From: Blastocladiella emersonii ATCC 22665
Taxonomy: Eukaryota > Blastocladiomycota > Blastocladiomycetes > Blastocladiales > Blastocladiaceae
DNA length: 64,000 bases
Reading direction: 5' to 3'
Assembly (NCBI GenBank): GCA_025594325.1
Contig: JANHCV010000006.1
Coordinates: 682,001 to 746,000 of the forward strand
Shown here: positions 43,037-53,786 of the stretch, in pieces
Layout: each line of letters starts with the position of its first letter
Numbering within the stretch: position 1 is the stretch's first letter
Notes under the pieces: model-generated
Databases searched by the model: none
Told to the model about the DNA's origin: nothing
Seen by the model: the letters and a program-made list of their open reading frames with translations, nothing else
Made by a program: the position numbers and the translations under genes

Positions 43037-43741
43037 ATGCCTTTCTGCCACGACTGCGGCTTCAAGCTCCCCGGCGACGCCTTCAAGTTCTGCCCCGAGT
43101 GTGGCACCAAGCTCGCCCTCGCCTCGGCGGCTCCCGCGGCGCCCACCGCCAGCGCCACCGGAACCAACCCAGAAGCCACGCCGACCTCGTTCCTCGACTT
43201 GCACTACGCCGTGAATCCGCTCTACATCCCGCCTCTCCGCGCAGTCCTCGCCGCCATGGACACGCACGGCGACGGGTACCTCCGCCCGTCGGACCTGAAG
43301 CTCGCGTGCTCGGACGCGGCGCAGGCCGCCCTGTACGACGACCCGGACGTGGTACGCCGCGTGTACGCGATCACGGGCGCCGAGGTACGCGAGCCGGACC
43401 TCGCCATGTCCTACGACGCGTACCTCGCGACCGCCGCGGTCTCGGCGCAGGTCGACCCGGACGCCGCGTGGCGCGAGCTGCGCAACGTGATCGCGGCGGT
43501 AAAGGCGAGGAAGGCGCCGCGCGGGGTGCCGGGTGGGTTGGCGGCGATCGCGCCGTTGGAGGGGTTAGCGCGCGGGGATTTCCCGTCGGGGAACGTGCCG
43601 CTCACGCCCAAGGCGCAGCGCGTGCGGACGGGACTCGACCGGTTCCAGGAGGAGATGGCGCGGATTGCCCAGGTCCAGGCGCAGTTCATTGTTGAGCAGT
43701 TTCGCGCCACGAGTAACCTCATGAGCCGCCAGTGGTGGTGA
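43037..43741 (+). CDS. Zinc-ribbon protein with degenerate EF-hand
   Basis: A single exon of 234 residues. The N-terminus is a compact zinc ribbon, CHDCGFKLPGDAFKFCPECG (CxxC...CxxC). After an Ala/Pro linker the sequence reads AVLAAMDTHGDGYLRPSDL, whose DTHGDGYLRPSD loop resembles an EF-hand with acids at positions 1, 5 and 12 but not 3. The remaining helices show no clear second EF-hand. Related zinc-ribbon plus EF-hand-like proteins are common in filamentous fungi, without known function. No membrane segment or signal is visible. It is followed 244 bp later by the Tubby gene on the same strand. Confidence 0.65.
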   Translation: MPFCHDCGFKLPGDAFKFCPECGTKLALASAAPAAPTASATGTNPEATPTSFLDLHYAVNPLYIPPLRAVLAAMDTHGDGYLRPSDLKLACSDAAQAALYDDPDVVRRVYAITGAEVREPDLAMSYDAYLATAAVSAQVDPDAAWRELRNVIAAVKARKAPRGVPGGLAAIAPLEGLARGDFPSGNVPLTPKAQRVRTGLDRFQEEMARIAQVQAQFIVEQFRATSNLMSRQWW

Positions 43742-43984
43742 TCAAGCTCCTGACATCGCGTCGCTTCGCGTGGAGGTGAAAGTGCGGAGATGTGAATACA
43801 CGGAGCATTTTTGGAGACGCGAGACATTTGCTCATCTGACGCGCGTGACCGTGTGAGACGCGTTCCGCGACGCGTCGCGTTTCGGCTTTCACTTTCTCGC
43901 GCTCCACCGCCGCCTCCGCGCTCTCTCCCCTCTCACCAACCATTCAATGCATCCAGGACCCCTAACCACCAGCACACCTACACC

Positions 43985-46068
43985 ATGACGCAGCAGGCGA
44001 ACGCGGACCTGCTCAAGTCGGTCAAGGCCGAGCTCAAGGCGTGGGAGCGCGAGTTCCAGGCCGAGAACGGCCGCAAGGCCACCAAGGAGGACGTGTTCAA
44101 GGACAAGGACATTTGTACGCTCTCACGGCTGTGCGGTGGATCGACTGCCTACTGATCACTGCGCGCGAGTGTAGTTGAGCTGTACAAGCTGCTCAGCAAG
44201 CTCAAGGCGCAGTCGGCCGCGCCCGAGGCTGAGCCTGCCGACAAGCCCTCGCCGGCGACCGAGCGTCGCCCCGAGCCCGCTGCCGCCGCGATCGGGACCG
44301 CCGATCCGGCGCCCGCGACCGCCACCATCCCGACGGCGGCCAGCGAGGACTCGACGACGACCGATGCCGCCGCTGCTGCTCCCGCCGAAGAGACCCCCGC
44401 GGCCGCGGCCGCGACCCCGACCGCGCGCCCGGGTACAGCAGGCAGCGTCAGCAGGTCCGAGGCGATCCGCAAGCACCAGGCCGCGCGCAAGCGTCCGACC
44501 GCGAACGGTACGCGTCTCCTCCCCCCATCACCTCTCACCACATCCCACTCACCCTGAACGCCGTGTGTGTAGTCGGCCGCGTGGTCCAGAGCAGCACGAC
44601 GACCGACGTCCCCGCGATCCCGGTCCCGAGCTCGCCCGCGTCGTCGGCGCTGCCGACGCTGCCCGACCTCCCGCCGCTGTCGCTCGGCGGGCTCAGCCTG
44701 ACCCGCCCAGGGTCGTCGCCGACGTCGCCCATTGAGATCCACGACGACGACGTGGCGCACCCGCAGGCCGTGCACCTGGTCGCGCCCGAGCTGTCGCAGT
44801 CCGAGGCCGATGCGCTCCACCAGCAGCCTGCACCCGCCGACGACGACACGTCGGCGCCGCAGCCCAAGTACAACGCCTTCTCCAAGGAGCGTTCGACGGG
44901 CAACCTGGCGGCGTCGGGCGCCGAGGGCGGGTCGGGGAGCAGCATCCCAACGATCACGGCGACGAAGCCGTCGGGCGACTTGATCCCGGACCCCGAAGCG
45001 TTTGCCGAGGACGGAACCGGTATGCTGCTGCACCGCCGCGCCTACACGTTCAGCAGCACGGATGAGGCGCAGGCGATTGCCGAGACCAACGCGTCCGTCG
45101 AGGTAGATGGCCCCGCCGTGCTCAAGGCCGCCGGCGTGGTCCCGCTCGCGACCGGCGTGGATATCTTCAAGTACGTTCCGATGTTGTTTGCGCCTTACTA
45201 GATCCCGCTCAACTCACGCATACGCGTAGGCCTCCGCCGCTCAACGAGGTGATGCGCGGCCAGGTGACCCGCGGCAAGGTGCCGTCGCGGCCGAACCAGA
45301 CGGCGTTCCTGCTCCGCAACGACGTGGACGGCGTGGTCGTCGCCTCGGCACGCCGCGAGCCCAGCCTCAAGATGAAGCCCACCTACTACGTGTTCGAACA
45401 TAGCACGCCCAACGAGTCGCCGCGCGAGAGCGCCGTGTGGAAGATCAAGTCCGTGTTCTTTGGGGGATCGTGACCATGGCCACCGTAGACTGACTTGACC
45501 AGCGACCTTGTAGGGGCAACTTTGAGGGCTCGACGTTTCGGATCCTGGACAACCGCACTGGCGACCTGCTTGGCATGGTCCACTATGTACGCCCTCTCTA
45601 CCCTCCACCTCCACCATCTCGCACTGACCGCGGCCACCGCGGTAGACCTCTGCATGTGTGCCTCGCTCCATGTTCATTGTCACCGGCACCTCGGGCGGCG
45701 GCGCCATCACGCCCGCGCAAGAAGCAGCCCTAGTCGGGTCCAACTTCCAGTGGCCGTTCGCGCACCCGGAGTCCGGGTCGCTGGCCGTGTTCCGCAACAA
45801 GCTGCCCAAGTTCAACGAGACGCTCAAGACCTTCTGCCTCAACTTCCACGGCCGCGTCACGATGCCGAGCGTCAAGAACTTCCAGGCCGTGCAGGTGCCG
45901 GCGACGGGCTCCCCCGCAACGGAGGCGGGCGGTGCCGACGGCCCCGTGCGGCTGCAGTTCGGGCGCGTGGCGCGCGACGCGTTCAACCTCGACGTGTACC
46001 ACCCGCTGCCCGTGGCCATGGCGTTCGCGGTGGCGCTGACGACGTTCGATGCGATCGAGAAGGTCTGA
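43985..46068 (+). CDS. Tubby-family protein with Sld2/RecQ4-like N-terminal motif
   Basis: Six exons (43985-44114, 44175-44507, 44573-45170, 45230-45469, 45514-45586, 45646-46068), with introns of 44-65 bp, give 598 residues. The C-terminal Tub domain starts near residue 354: GKVPSRPNQTAFLLRNDVDG, YYVFEHSTPNESPRES, FEGSTFRILDNRTGDLLGMV, and ends DVYHPLPVAMAFAVALTTFD, like the canonical Tubby terminus. Tubby proteins bind phosphoinositides and carry membrane cargo to cilia through IFT-A. The first 50 residues (VKAELKAWEREFQAENGRKA, then ELYKLLSKLK) match the Sld2/Drc1 and RecQ4 start motif of DNA-replication initiators, unexpected in a Tubby protein. The middle is Ser/Ala/Pro-rich and disordered. 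Two ACGCGT sites lie 110-130 bp upstream. Confidence 0.88.
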
Positions 46069-46126
46069 TCTGATGAAGTCGACTTCCATTCGTTTTTACA
46101 CAGCAAATACAAACCACCGTCCCCAC

Positions 46127-48423
46127 TTAGACGGTATTCACAATCTCGTCGGCGCGCTCGAGCGCCTCGATCATGCGCTTGACCTCGCGGCGGCGGTTGA
46201 CGGTCGCGTCCGACTCCTTGAGCGTCTCCTCGAGGACCGACGGCTGGTACAGCTCGGCGAGCAGGGTACGCTGGAGGTTGTCCTTGGAGTTGCCGACGAG
46301 GTTGAGCATGATGGACTTGGGCACCATGTCGGCGACGGTGCGCTTGACGATGTTGAAGTAAGACGTGAGCAGCAGCTTGATGACCTCGGTCTCGAGCGTC
46401 TCCTGGTCCGTGAGCCGCCCGTCGGGCTTGAGGACGGGGGGAGGGTTGTCGACCGTCGGCCCGTTGGCCGCGCGCTTCGATTTGGACCCGCCGAAGAAGG
46501 ACCCGAAGAAGCCCTTGGACGACGAGCTGTCCTCGGTCGGCGTCATGTACGAGGCCGGGAGCGACGCGTTGGACGACGCGTTGCCGAGCGGGCCCGACGC
46601 GACTGCCTGCCCACCGCGCGGCGGGATCGGCGGGCCCTGCTGCTGCTGCTGGAACCCGGACTGCGGCGACTGCTGCTGCATGGACCCGCCGGGGCCCATG
46701 ATCGCCTGCTGCTGCTGCGGGACCGGGCGCGGGTTGAGGCGCTCCTGGACGATCGCCGTGGCGCGGTGGCCGCCGATGAAATCGGGGTGGCCCGTGTTGA
46801 CGTAGCACACCTCGGCGGCGATCAGGTCGGTCACGAGCTTGTTGGTCGGGATCAGGTTCTTGCGGAGGAACTGGAGGACGGTCGAGGAGACGCGGTCGCG
46901 CAGCTCGGGGAACCGGCGGAACACGGGTTTCTGCAGGAGCTGGTTGAGGATGCGGGTGAGCTCGTCGAAGACGAGCTGCACGCACTTGAGCGACGGGTCC
47001 TCGAGCCGCTTGATCTGCTGCTTGACGAGGATCTCGAACGCCTGGGTCCCGACAAACAGCGCGGGCTTGGTGCCGCCCGAGTTGTACATGATGGTGCGGA
47101 TGTCAATGTCCTTGATCTGGTCGAACGGGTCGACCGACTTGATCCCGTTGTTGAACAGCTCGTGGAACACGTAGGCGATGCGGGCGCCGCCCGAGAGCTC
47201 GGCGGCCGAGATTTCGGAGGTGGTGCCGTCGAGCATCGAGCAGAAGTCGTTGGTGAACTCGGTGATGACCGACAGGATCATGTTGCCGCCCGAGGCCACG
47301 GGGTCCTCGACGGGGTTGCCGAGCTGCATGAGCTCGCCCTGGTACCGCTGCAGGGCGCCGGCGATGCGCTGCTTGATCTCGGGCAGCGTGGTCTTGATGT
47401 GGTGCAGCAGGATCGTGTTGAGCTTGCGGGCGAGGAACGGCGTGCCGCAGTACTGCGCCTTGCTGCGGTACGACGGGTGGTTCTCAAAGAAGCGGCGCTC
47501 GTGGTCGAGCGCGTTGGCAATCGACTTGCGCGTGTCAATGTCCTTTTGCCCGCGGTTCACGACGGGCACGTAGCCGAGGCGCAGCGGGATCACGCGGCCC
47601 GCCAGGATGTCGACCACGTCGGTGCCCGGGTCCATGAGGTCGACCTTGGTCAGCACGCCGATGGTGCGCATGCCGTCGGGGTCGACCTCGCGCGCGAGCT
47701 TGAGGCCGTCCGAGTTGGCGAGATCCGTGTTGGCGGCGGTCACGGCGAGGATGATGGCGTTGGGCTTGGTGATGAACTTGAGCAGCATCTCGCGGATCTG
47801 GATCTCGATATCCTTTGGCTGGTCGCCGACGGGCACCTTGGTCAGGCCGGGCAGGTCGATGAGCGTCAGCGTGAGCACGTTGGGCGAGTAGACGCGCAGG
47901 TTGATGGGCGCGTGCGAGATGCCCGTGTTGGCGCCCGCCTTCTCGTTGGTGTCGCGCACAATCTCGTTGCGGATCTCGTCAAAGTTGAAAAACTTTTTGC
48001 CCGGCAGGTGCAGGAACTCGCCCCACTCGTCCGCGTTCTCGGCCGCGTCCGAGCTGCCCTCCTTGGGCCCGTCCTCACCGGCCTCGGCTGCGGGCGCGGG
48101 GGCGGAGGCGCCATCGGCACCCTCGACGCCGCCGGCCGGGCGGTTGATGAGCTGCAGAACGAGCGGGCGGCGCGTCACGATGCCCGTGCCGCGCGGCAGG
48201 AAGTCGCGCCCGACAATGTTCTCGAGCACCGACGACTTGCCGCTACTCTGGCTACACGTGCGTACGAGGGCGTTGGCGACGCGTTTCCCCCACAATGAGA
48301 GCAGCGCGACGCAGCGTACCTGCCGATGACGGTGATCTGCGGGAGGTCAATCGGGTTGCTGACGCCGACCGTCGAGAAGACGTCCTGCAGCTTGTTGACG
48401 AGCTTGATGAGTTGCGAATCCAT
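46127..48423 (-). CDS. VPS1: Dynamin-like GTPase Vps1
   Basis: Vps1 constricts membranes at the Golgi/endosome and peroxisome. Exon 1 (48423-48320) and exon 2 (48251-46127), with a 68-bp intron exactly inside the P-loop, give 742 residues. The GTPase motifs are GSQSSGKSS, the switch threonine in [17 protein letters not shown] and TKVD. The words INRGQKDI and [20 protein letters not shown] mark the Vps1 rather than the Dnm1 branch. The stalk is followed by a Gln/Pro-rich insert B ([15 protein letters not shown], then [15 protein letters not shown]) and a GTPase effector domain ending [13 protein letters not shown]. No PH or C-terminal Pro-rich domain, as expected for Vps1. It diverges from PSMG3 with 231 bp between starts. 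Confidence 0.95.
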
Positions 48424-48654
48424 GGCGATGGTGGTCTACTGCTGGAGCGCAGTTGTTCGGAGAGCGCGAGCGCCAAGAGGGGGCGGACGGGGAGAACGGC
48501 AACGCAACGCGCCCGGCGCGGCGCCACGCGCTTCGACGGAACGAACGACACGTCGACTCGCTGCCAGGTGACGGCGCGTGACGCTCGACGCGCTCCCCTT
48601 CCCCTCTCTCCTCGAGAACCCCGCCCATCGCATGAATCTGTACACACAACGACA

Positions 48655-49239
48655 ATGATGCTTGCTGCAACCGACCTCCCGAGCTCCATGGACCGGCTCT
48701 CCGTCTCGGCGGCGTCCGCCCAGGCGACGCCGGCGCCCGGCCCCGCCATCAAGCAGGCCGCCGTGACCGTCGACGGCCGCGCGACCAAGCTCGTCGTCAT
48801 GGGGTTCGCCAACCGCACCGTGGTCCTGATCACGCAGCTGGGCAAGGTCGGCGCGCTGGTACGGCTGTTCTCCGAACCTCGCCCCCGAGCCCCGCTCACC
48901 CTTACCCTCCGTGAATAGCTGCACGCCGAGGCCGCGACGCCGTGGGACCCGCTGGCAGCGCCGGGCGACGAGCCGACGGTGCTCGAGAAGCGCCTGCTGG
49001 GCGCCGAGTCGACGCTGCACTCCGTGTACGCGACCCAGGTGTGCCACGCGGTCGCGCGCGTCGGGCTGCCGGGCCCCGTCGTGCTCGGGCTCGCGCTGGC
49101 GCCGCTGCCGCGTACGGCGCCGCGCGAGGAGGATGAAGACGCGTGGGACGGGAGTGACGATCTCGAGGCCGAGTCGGCGCGGATGCGCGCGATTATGGGC
49201 CGCCTCGAGGACCTGATCCGCCCGCCGACGCGCCGCTAG
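48655..49239 (+). CDS. PSMG3: Proteasome assembly chaperone PSMG3 homologue
   Basis: Exons 48655-48858 and 48919-49239 (60-bp intron) give 174 residues. The core reads KLVVMGFANRTVVLITQLGK then VGALLHAEA, matching the PSMG3 beta-strand block with the conserved Q-x-G-K-x-G turn. STLHSVYATQVCHAVARVGL and VVLGLALAPL correspond to the second half. PSMG3 pairs with PSMG4 to guide alpha-ring assembly of the 20S proteasome in the cytosol. The N-terminal 40 residues and the acidic insert (REEDEDAWDGSDD) are not family-typical. Two adjacent ATGs (48655, 48658) are possible starts. The identification rests on a short, fast-evolving family. Confidence 0.72.
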
Positions 49240-49323
49240 GGAAGGGAATACAAAATTCGCTACGTGTGTATATTTTTCTGTTTTGAAGTGTGCGGGGGCA
49301 GTTGAGAGCGGGAGCGACGGGCT

Positions 49324-50466
49324 TTAGATGCCCATCTTGGACAGCTTGGCCGTGAGCTCGTCTGCAGCACCGTCGTCCTCAACCTCGTCCTCCGAATCCT
49401 CGGCCTCGGCCTCCTCGTCCGAGTCGAGCTCCTCCATCTCGTCGAGCTCGTCGAGAATGTCCTCCTTGCCGAACTTGGCCAGCACCTCCTTGATGCGGTC
49501 GACCTCGGCGCCCTCGCCGTCAAAGCAGTTGCCGTTGAGCTCGAGCAGCGTGAGCTTGGCGCCGTTGGCCGCCAGCAGGTAGTCGGCGACGAGCTCGGCG
49601 CCGCGCGCGTCCATCTCGTTGAAGGCGAGGTGCAGGCGCTCGAGGCCGAACGCCTTGGCGTCGATCAGCGCCTTGAGCACGGCGCGGGCGCCCGCAGCGG
49701 ACAGGAGCGAGTCGCCGAGGTGCAGAACGCGCAGCTTGGGCCACGCGGGGAGCGCCAGGGCGAGCGCGCGCGACCCGACCTTGGTGAACGTGTTGTCCTG
49801 CAGGTCGAGCGTGTGCAGGTTCGGGCACCGCATCAGCGCCGTGACCATGTGCGAGATACCCTCGGGGCGGATCCCGTTCTGCGGCATCTGCACGTGCTCG
49901 AGAAGGCCGTGCGCCTGGAACGCCGCCGCGAGCTTCTCCATGGACCCGTTCTCGAGGCGGTTGCGGCCGGCGACGAAGACGCGCAGCGGCGACGCGAGGC
50001 CCTCGCGCTGGTTGCGCTCGGCCTGCGCCATGAGCGCGGCGGCGATGGTGGTGCCGCCCTGGATGCCCAGACCGTTGTTGTTGAGGCGCAGCGTGTGCAG
50101 CGAGCGGGTCTGCGACAGGAACGGGACGAGCGGGTTGGCGCCGGCGGGGCCGAACGCGTTGTCGGACAGATCGAGCGTGTGAACGTTGAGCGGGATCAGC
50201 ACCTCGGTCAGCGCCGTCAGGCAGTCGGGGATCTCGGACTTGAGCCGGCCCGTGAACATGTCGCTGAAGTTGCAGATCCGCAGCTTCTGCTTGCCCGCCA
50301 TGGCCGCCGAAAGCGCCTTGGCCGCGTCCACGCCGAACGTGTTGCCCGACAGGTTGATCACCTCGACGTCGGCCTGCGCCGCCAGCTGCGCCGCGTACGG
50401 CGCAACGTCGGACGCCGTGTCGAACTTGAGGCCCTTGCCGGAGATGTCGAAGGTGGTCGAAGTCAT
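49324..50466 (-). CDS. RNA1: Ran GTPase-activating protein (RanGAP, Rna1)
   Basis: A single exon of 380 residues. RanGAP stimulates GTP hydrolysis by Ran in the cytoplasm and so sets the nuclear transport gradient. It opens FDISGKGLKFDTASDVAPYA and EVINLSGNTFGVDAAKAL, then ICNFSDMFTGRLKSEIPDCL, a RanGAP signature containing the loop that carries the catalytic arginine region. Eight or so leucine-rich repeats follow (LHTLRLNNNGLG, NLHTLDLQDNTF, LTLLELNGNCF). The C-terminus is the expected acidic tail (DELDEMEELDSDEEAEAEDS). No SUMO-attachment C-terminal domain as in animals, consistent with fungal RanGAP. Its start faces the PheRS beta gene 335 bp away. Confidence 0.93.
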   Translation of the reverse strand: MTSTTFDISGKGLKFDTASDVAPYAAQLAAQADVEVINLSGNTFGVDAAKALSAAMAGKQKLRICNFSDMFTGRLKSEIPDCLTALTEVLIPLNVHTLDLSDNAFGPAGANPLVPFLSQTRSLHTLRLNNNGLGIQGGTTIAAALMAQAERNQREGLASPLRVFVAGRNRLENGSMEKLAAAFQAHGLLEHVQMPQNGIRPEGISHMVTALMRCPNLHTLDLQDNTFTKVGSRALALALPAWPKLRVLHLGDSLLSAAGARAVLKALIDAKAFGLERLHLAFNEMDARGAELVADYLLAANGAKLTLLELNGNCFDGEGAEVDRIKEVLAKFGKEDILDELDEMEELDSDEEAEAEDSEDEVEDDGAADELTAKLSKMGI

Positions 50467-50800
50467 GGCGCTGATGCGTTGTAGGTTTGCGTGGTGGTGT
50501 GGGAGTGAGAGCGTGGCGTTCACAGCAAGGGCGAGCGGAGAAGGAGAGACGGCGACTCGAGTCACGTCAGGTGGGAGCATGTGTGCCCCGCCGATCGGCC
50601 TGCTGCATTTTTTCTGCCCTCGCTCTCGCTGGTCGCGCCGCTCGTCGCCCTCAACCTCTCTCGGCTGCACCTCGTCCGGACCGTCCAGCTTGCCTGGCAC
50701 ACGTAGCACACTTCCCGCCGCCGACGACGCATCGACACCTGGCCCCGCTGCCGCCGTTGCCGTTCGCCCGACCAACGAATCCGAGAGACAGGACGCCACT

Positions 50801-52775
50801 ATGCCCACCGTCACCGTCGACCAGCAGTACCTCTTCGAGGCCCTCGGCCGCACCTACAGTATGTGCCGTGCTGAGGACCGCTTGTGTGCGAAAGGCCGCG
50901 ATCTGACGGCGCCGGACCCGCGACCCGCGTGTAGCCACGGACGAGTTCCGTGAGCTGTGCTTCGAGTTCGGCATTGAGCTCGAGGAGGACGTACGTGACG
51001 CTGAAGCGCTATGCACGAGGAGCGCGCTCACGCTCCTGATCGCGCGACCCGTAGACCTCGGAGCTCGCCATGGCCATTGAGCAGATCGGCGAGGCCGCCG
51101 CCCGCGCGCAGGGCCTCTCGGACAAGCCGCTGTACAAGATCGACATTCCCGCCAACCGGTACGGTTTCTATCCGCCAACGCCTCGGCACGCGGCGCCTAA
51201 CCCGCAATCCCTGTGTCTAGCTACGATCTGCTGAGTCCCGAGGGCATCGCGCGCTCGCTGCGCATCTTCCTCGGCAAGACCAAGCCGCCAACCTACACGG
51301 TGGTGAAGCCTAAGAAGGGCAAGACGATGCAGCGCATCGTCGTCAAGCCCGAGACGGCGCAGATCCGCCCGCACGTCGTCGGCGCCGTGCTGCGCAACAT
51401 GACCTTCACGCCCGCCAACTACGAGTCGTTCATTGCCCTGCAGGACAAGCTCCACACCAACATCTGCCGCAAGCGCACGCTCGTGGCGATCGGCACCCAC
51501 GACCTCGACACGCTCCAGGGGCCTTTCACCTACGAGGCGCTCGCCCCCGAGAAGATCGCCTTCAAGGCGCTCAACCAGGAGAAGTCCATGGCGGTGCCCG
51601 AGCTCTTCGAGCACTACCGCACCAAGGACAAGCACATTGGCAAGTTCCTGCACATCATCGAGCACTCGCCCGTCTACCCGCTCATCCTCGACGCCAAGCG
51701 CACCGTGTGCTCGCTGCCGCCCATCATCAACGGCGATCACTCCAAGATCACGCTCAAGACCAAGAACGTGTTCATCGAGTGCACGGCGACCGACCTGACC
51801 AAGGCCAAGATCGTTCTCAACACCATCATCGCCACCTTCTCGCAGTACTGCGCCACCCCCTTCACCGTCGAGCCCGTCGAGGTCGTGTACCCGGACGGCG
51901 CCACCCACGTGTACCCGGACGTGTCCCCGCGCAACATGACGGCCGAGATCGACTACATCACGTCGGCGATCGGCGTGACGCTGACCCCCGCGCAGGTCGT
52001 CGACTACCTCGAGCGCATGTCGCTCCCCGCGACGCTGTCGGCCGACCAGAAGCAGGTCGAGGTGTCGGTGCCCATCACGCGGTCCGACATCCTGCACGCG
52101 TGCGACATCATGGAGGACGTGGCCATCGCGTACGGGTTCAACAACATCCCCAAGACGGTCCCCGCCGTCAACACGGTCGGCAAGCCCCTGCCCATCAACA
52201 AGCTCAGCGACCTCGTCCGCCGCGAGCTCGCCCTGTCGGGCTTCTCGGAGGTGCTCCCCCTCACGCTGTGCTCGTCCGACGAGAACTACGCGTACCTGCG
52301 CCGCGCCGACCCGGGCGACGAGGCCGTCGTCCTCGCCAACCCCAAGACGGTCGAGTACCAGGTGGTCCGCACCACGCTGCTCCCCGGCATCCTCAAGACG
52401 CTGCGTGAGAACAAGTCCCGCCCCCTGCCCCTGCAGGTGTTCGAGGTGTCGGACATTGTCCTGCGCGACGAGTCCCTCGAGCGCCGCGCCCGCAACGAGC
52501 GCCGCGTCGCCGTCGCTTACGCCAACAAGAACTCTGGGTTCGAGGTGATCCACGGCGTGCTCGGCCGCGTCATGAAGATGCTCAACGTGCCCACGTCCGA
52601 GTACCGCATCGCCGAGTCCCACCACGACACCTTCTTCCCCGGCCGCCAGGCCGATATCCTGTACCGCGACCAGGTCATTGGCCAGTTCGGGATCCTCCAC
52701 CCCGAGGTCGTCGCCAACTTCGAGGTCCTGCTCCCCGTCACGGTCCTCGAGATCAACCTCGAGCCGTTCCTGTAA
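50801..52775 (+). CDS. FRS1: Cytosolic phenylalanyl-tRNA synthetase beta subunit
   Basis: Exons 50801-50858, 50935-50990, 51055-51158 and 51221-52775, with introns of 62-76 bp, give 590 residues, the usual eukaryotic/archaeal length. It starts MPTVTVDQQYLFEALGR and continues FRELCFEFGIELEED. Conserved cytosolic signatures are IDIPANRYDLLSPEGIARSL, VVGAVLRNMTF, GTHDLDTLQGPFTYEA and LPPIINGDHSKI. The B3/B4 editing region, the B5 fold and the catalytic-like core ending FGILHPEVVANFEVLLPVT are all present. With the alpha subunit it forms the alpha2-beta2 enzyme charging tRNA-Phe. The first three exons are very short, so automatic gene callers may miss the first 70 residues. Confidence 0.95.
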
Positions 52776-52907
52776 GCGCGCCGCTTTGCTTTTGAACCCC
52801 CATCGCTTGTTTTTGCCTCCCCTCACACCAATGAATCTGCTAGTTGCCATTCCTAACAATGCTCGACGCGGTGTGAAGCCTATGATACATGTATTCGCGC
52901 AGCGAGG

Positions 52908-53578
52908 TCACGCCGACGCCGCCATGAGCTCGTCGAGCGTGTGCAGAATGATCTGCATCTGCGCCTTGAGCTCGCTCGCCTTGTCCGTGTACTTGTTGGA
53001 GAGTCTACACGCGGTGTCCGGTCAGTCTCATGTTCGGGGAGAGGGCGCCCGCCGATACGTGTACTTTTGCAAGTGCGTCGTCTTCTTCTCGATAAACGCG
53101 AGCGCCTCGTCGAGCGTCAGCTGGACGTGGAACCCGAACCCGACCTGCACGTAGACGTAGGTCGTGTCGGGGCTACACGGACGAGTAGCCGGTGAGCAGA
53201 TCGGCCGGTGGTCGCGACAGCGCGGCGCACGGCACGTACACCTTGGCCTGGACGTAAAAGTTGTTGCCGAGGTCGACCTGCATCTTGAGCTCGGTCATGC
53301 CCGTGTCCTTGATGGTCTGGATCTGTGTTGCCAGCTTGCCGCTGGCGGGGTCGGCCGCGTCAGCGCGACGGAGGGTGGGCGATGCGTGGCATGCAGACGC
53401 ACTATTCGCTGATCTGCTCCGTGACCTTCTCGCGCAGCTCGAGCGTGGCGCGCAGGTCGACGCGCAGGTGGTTGTTGACAAAGTCCGAGTACTTTTCGAT
53501 CTCGGCCTCGAGCTCCGCGTCGCCCAGCAGCTCCTCGTCGGTGTACATGGTTTCCTGCTGGTTGCGGTTGCGATACAT
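52908..53578 (-). CDS. UXT: UXT-like prefoldin subunit
   Basis: Four exons (53578-53403, 53341-53231, 53172-53065, 53004-52908), with introns of 58-61 bp, give 163 residues. Two helices flank a beta hairpin as in alpha-type prefoldins. KYSDFVNNHLRVDLRATLEL and REKVTEQISEYGKL form the first coiled coil. ELKMQVDLGNNFYVQAKV and TYVYVQVGFGFHVQLTLDEA are the strand signatures that single out UXT (MQVDLG-N-F, GFGFxxxLTL-EA). A second coiled coil ends the protein. UXT belongs to the URI/R2TP-associated prefoldin-like complex acting in assembly of polymerases and other large complexes. It diverges from the Twinkle gene with 208 bp between starts. Confidence 0.85.
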
Positions 53579-53786
53579 GTTTGCGCTGAGTCTTAGCGAT
53601 CTTCGTCGGTTGGGCAGCAAGAGGGGAGAGAAGGAGGAGAAGCGCGGGAGGGAGGAGACGCGGACGCGCAGCGATCTTCACGTGAAGCGACGACCTGTTG
53701 GTTGATCCGCGGACTCGACCTGCCTGTCTCCTCGAGGGGCCCCGAGTCCCGCGCTCTCCCTCCCCTCCCCACACGCACCGCCCACC

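Noticed and set aside
46049-48298. 749-codon plus-strand ORF opposite VPS1
   Set aside because: Antisense shadow without domains.
46127-48423. Dnm1/Drp1 as identity of the dynamin
   Set aside because: INRGQKDI and [20 protein letters not shown] are Vps1-branch words.
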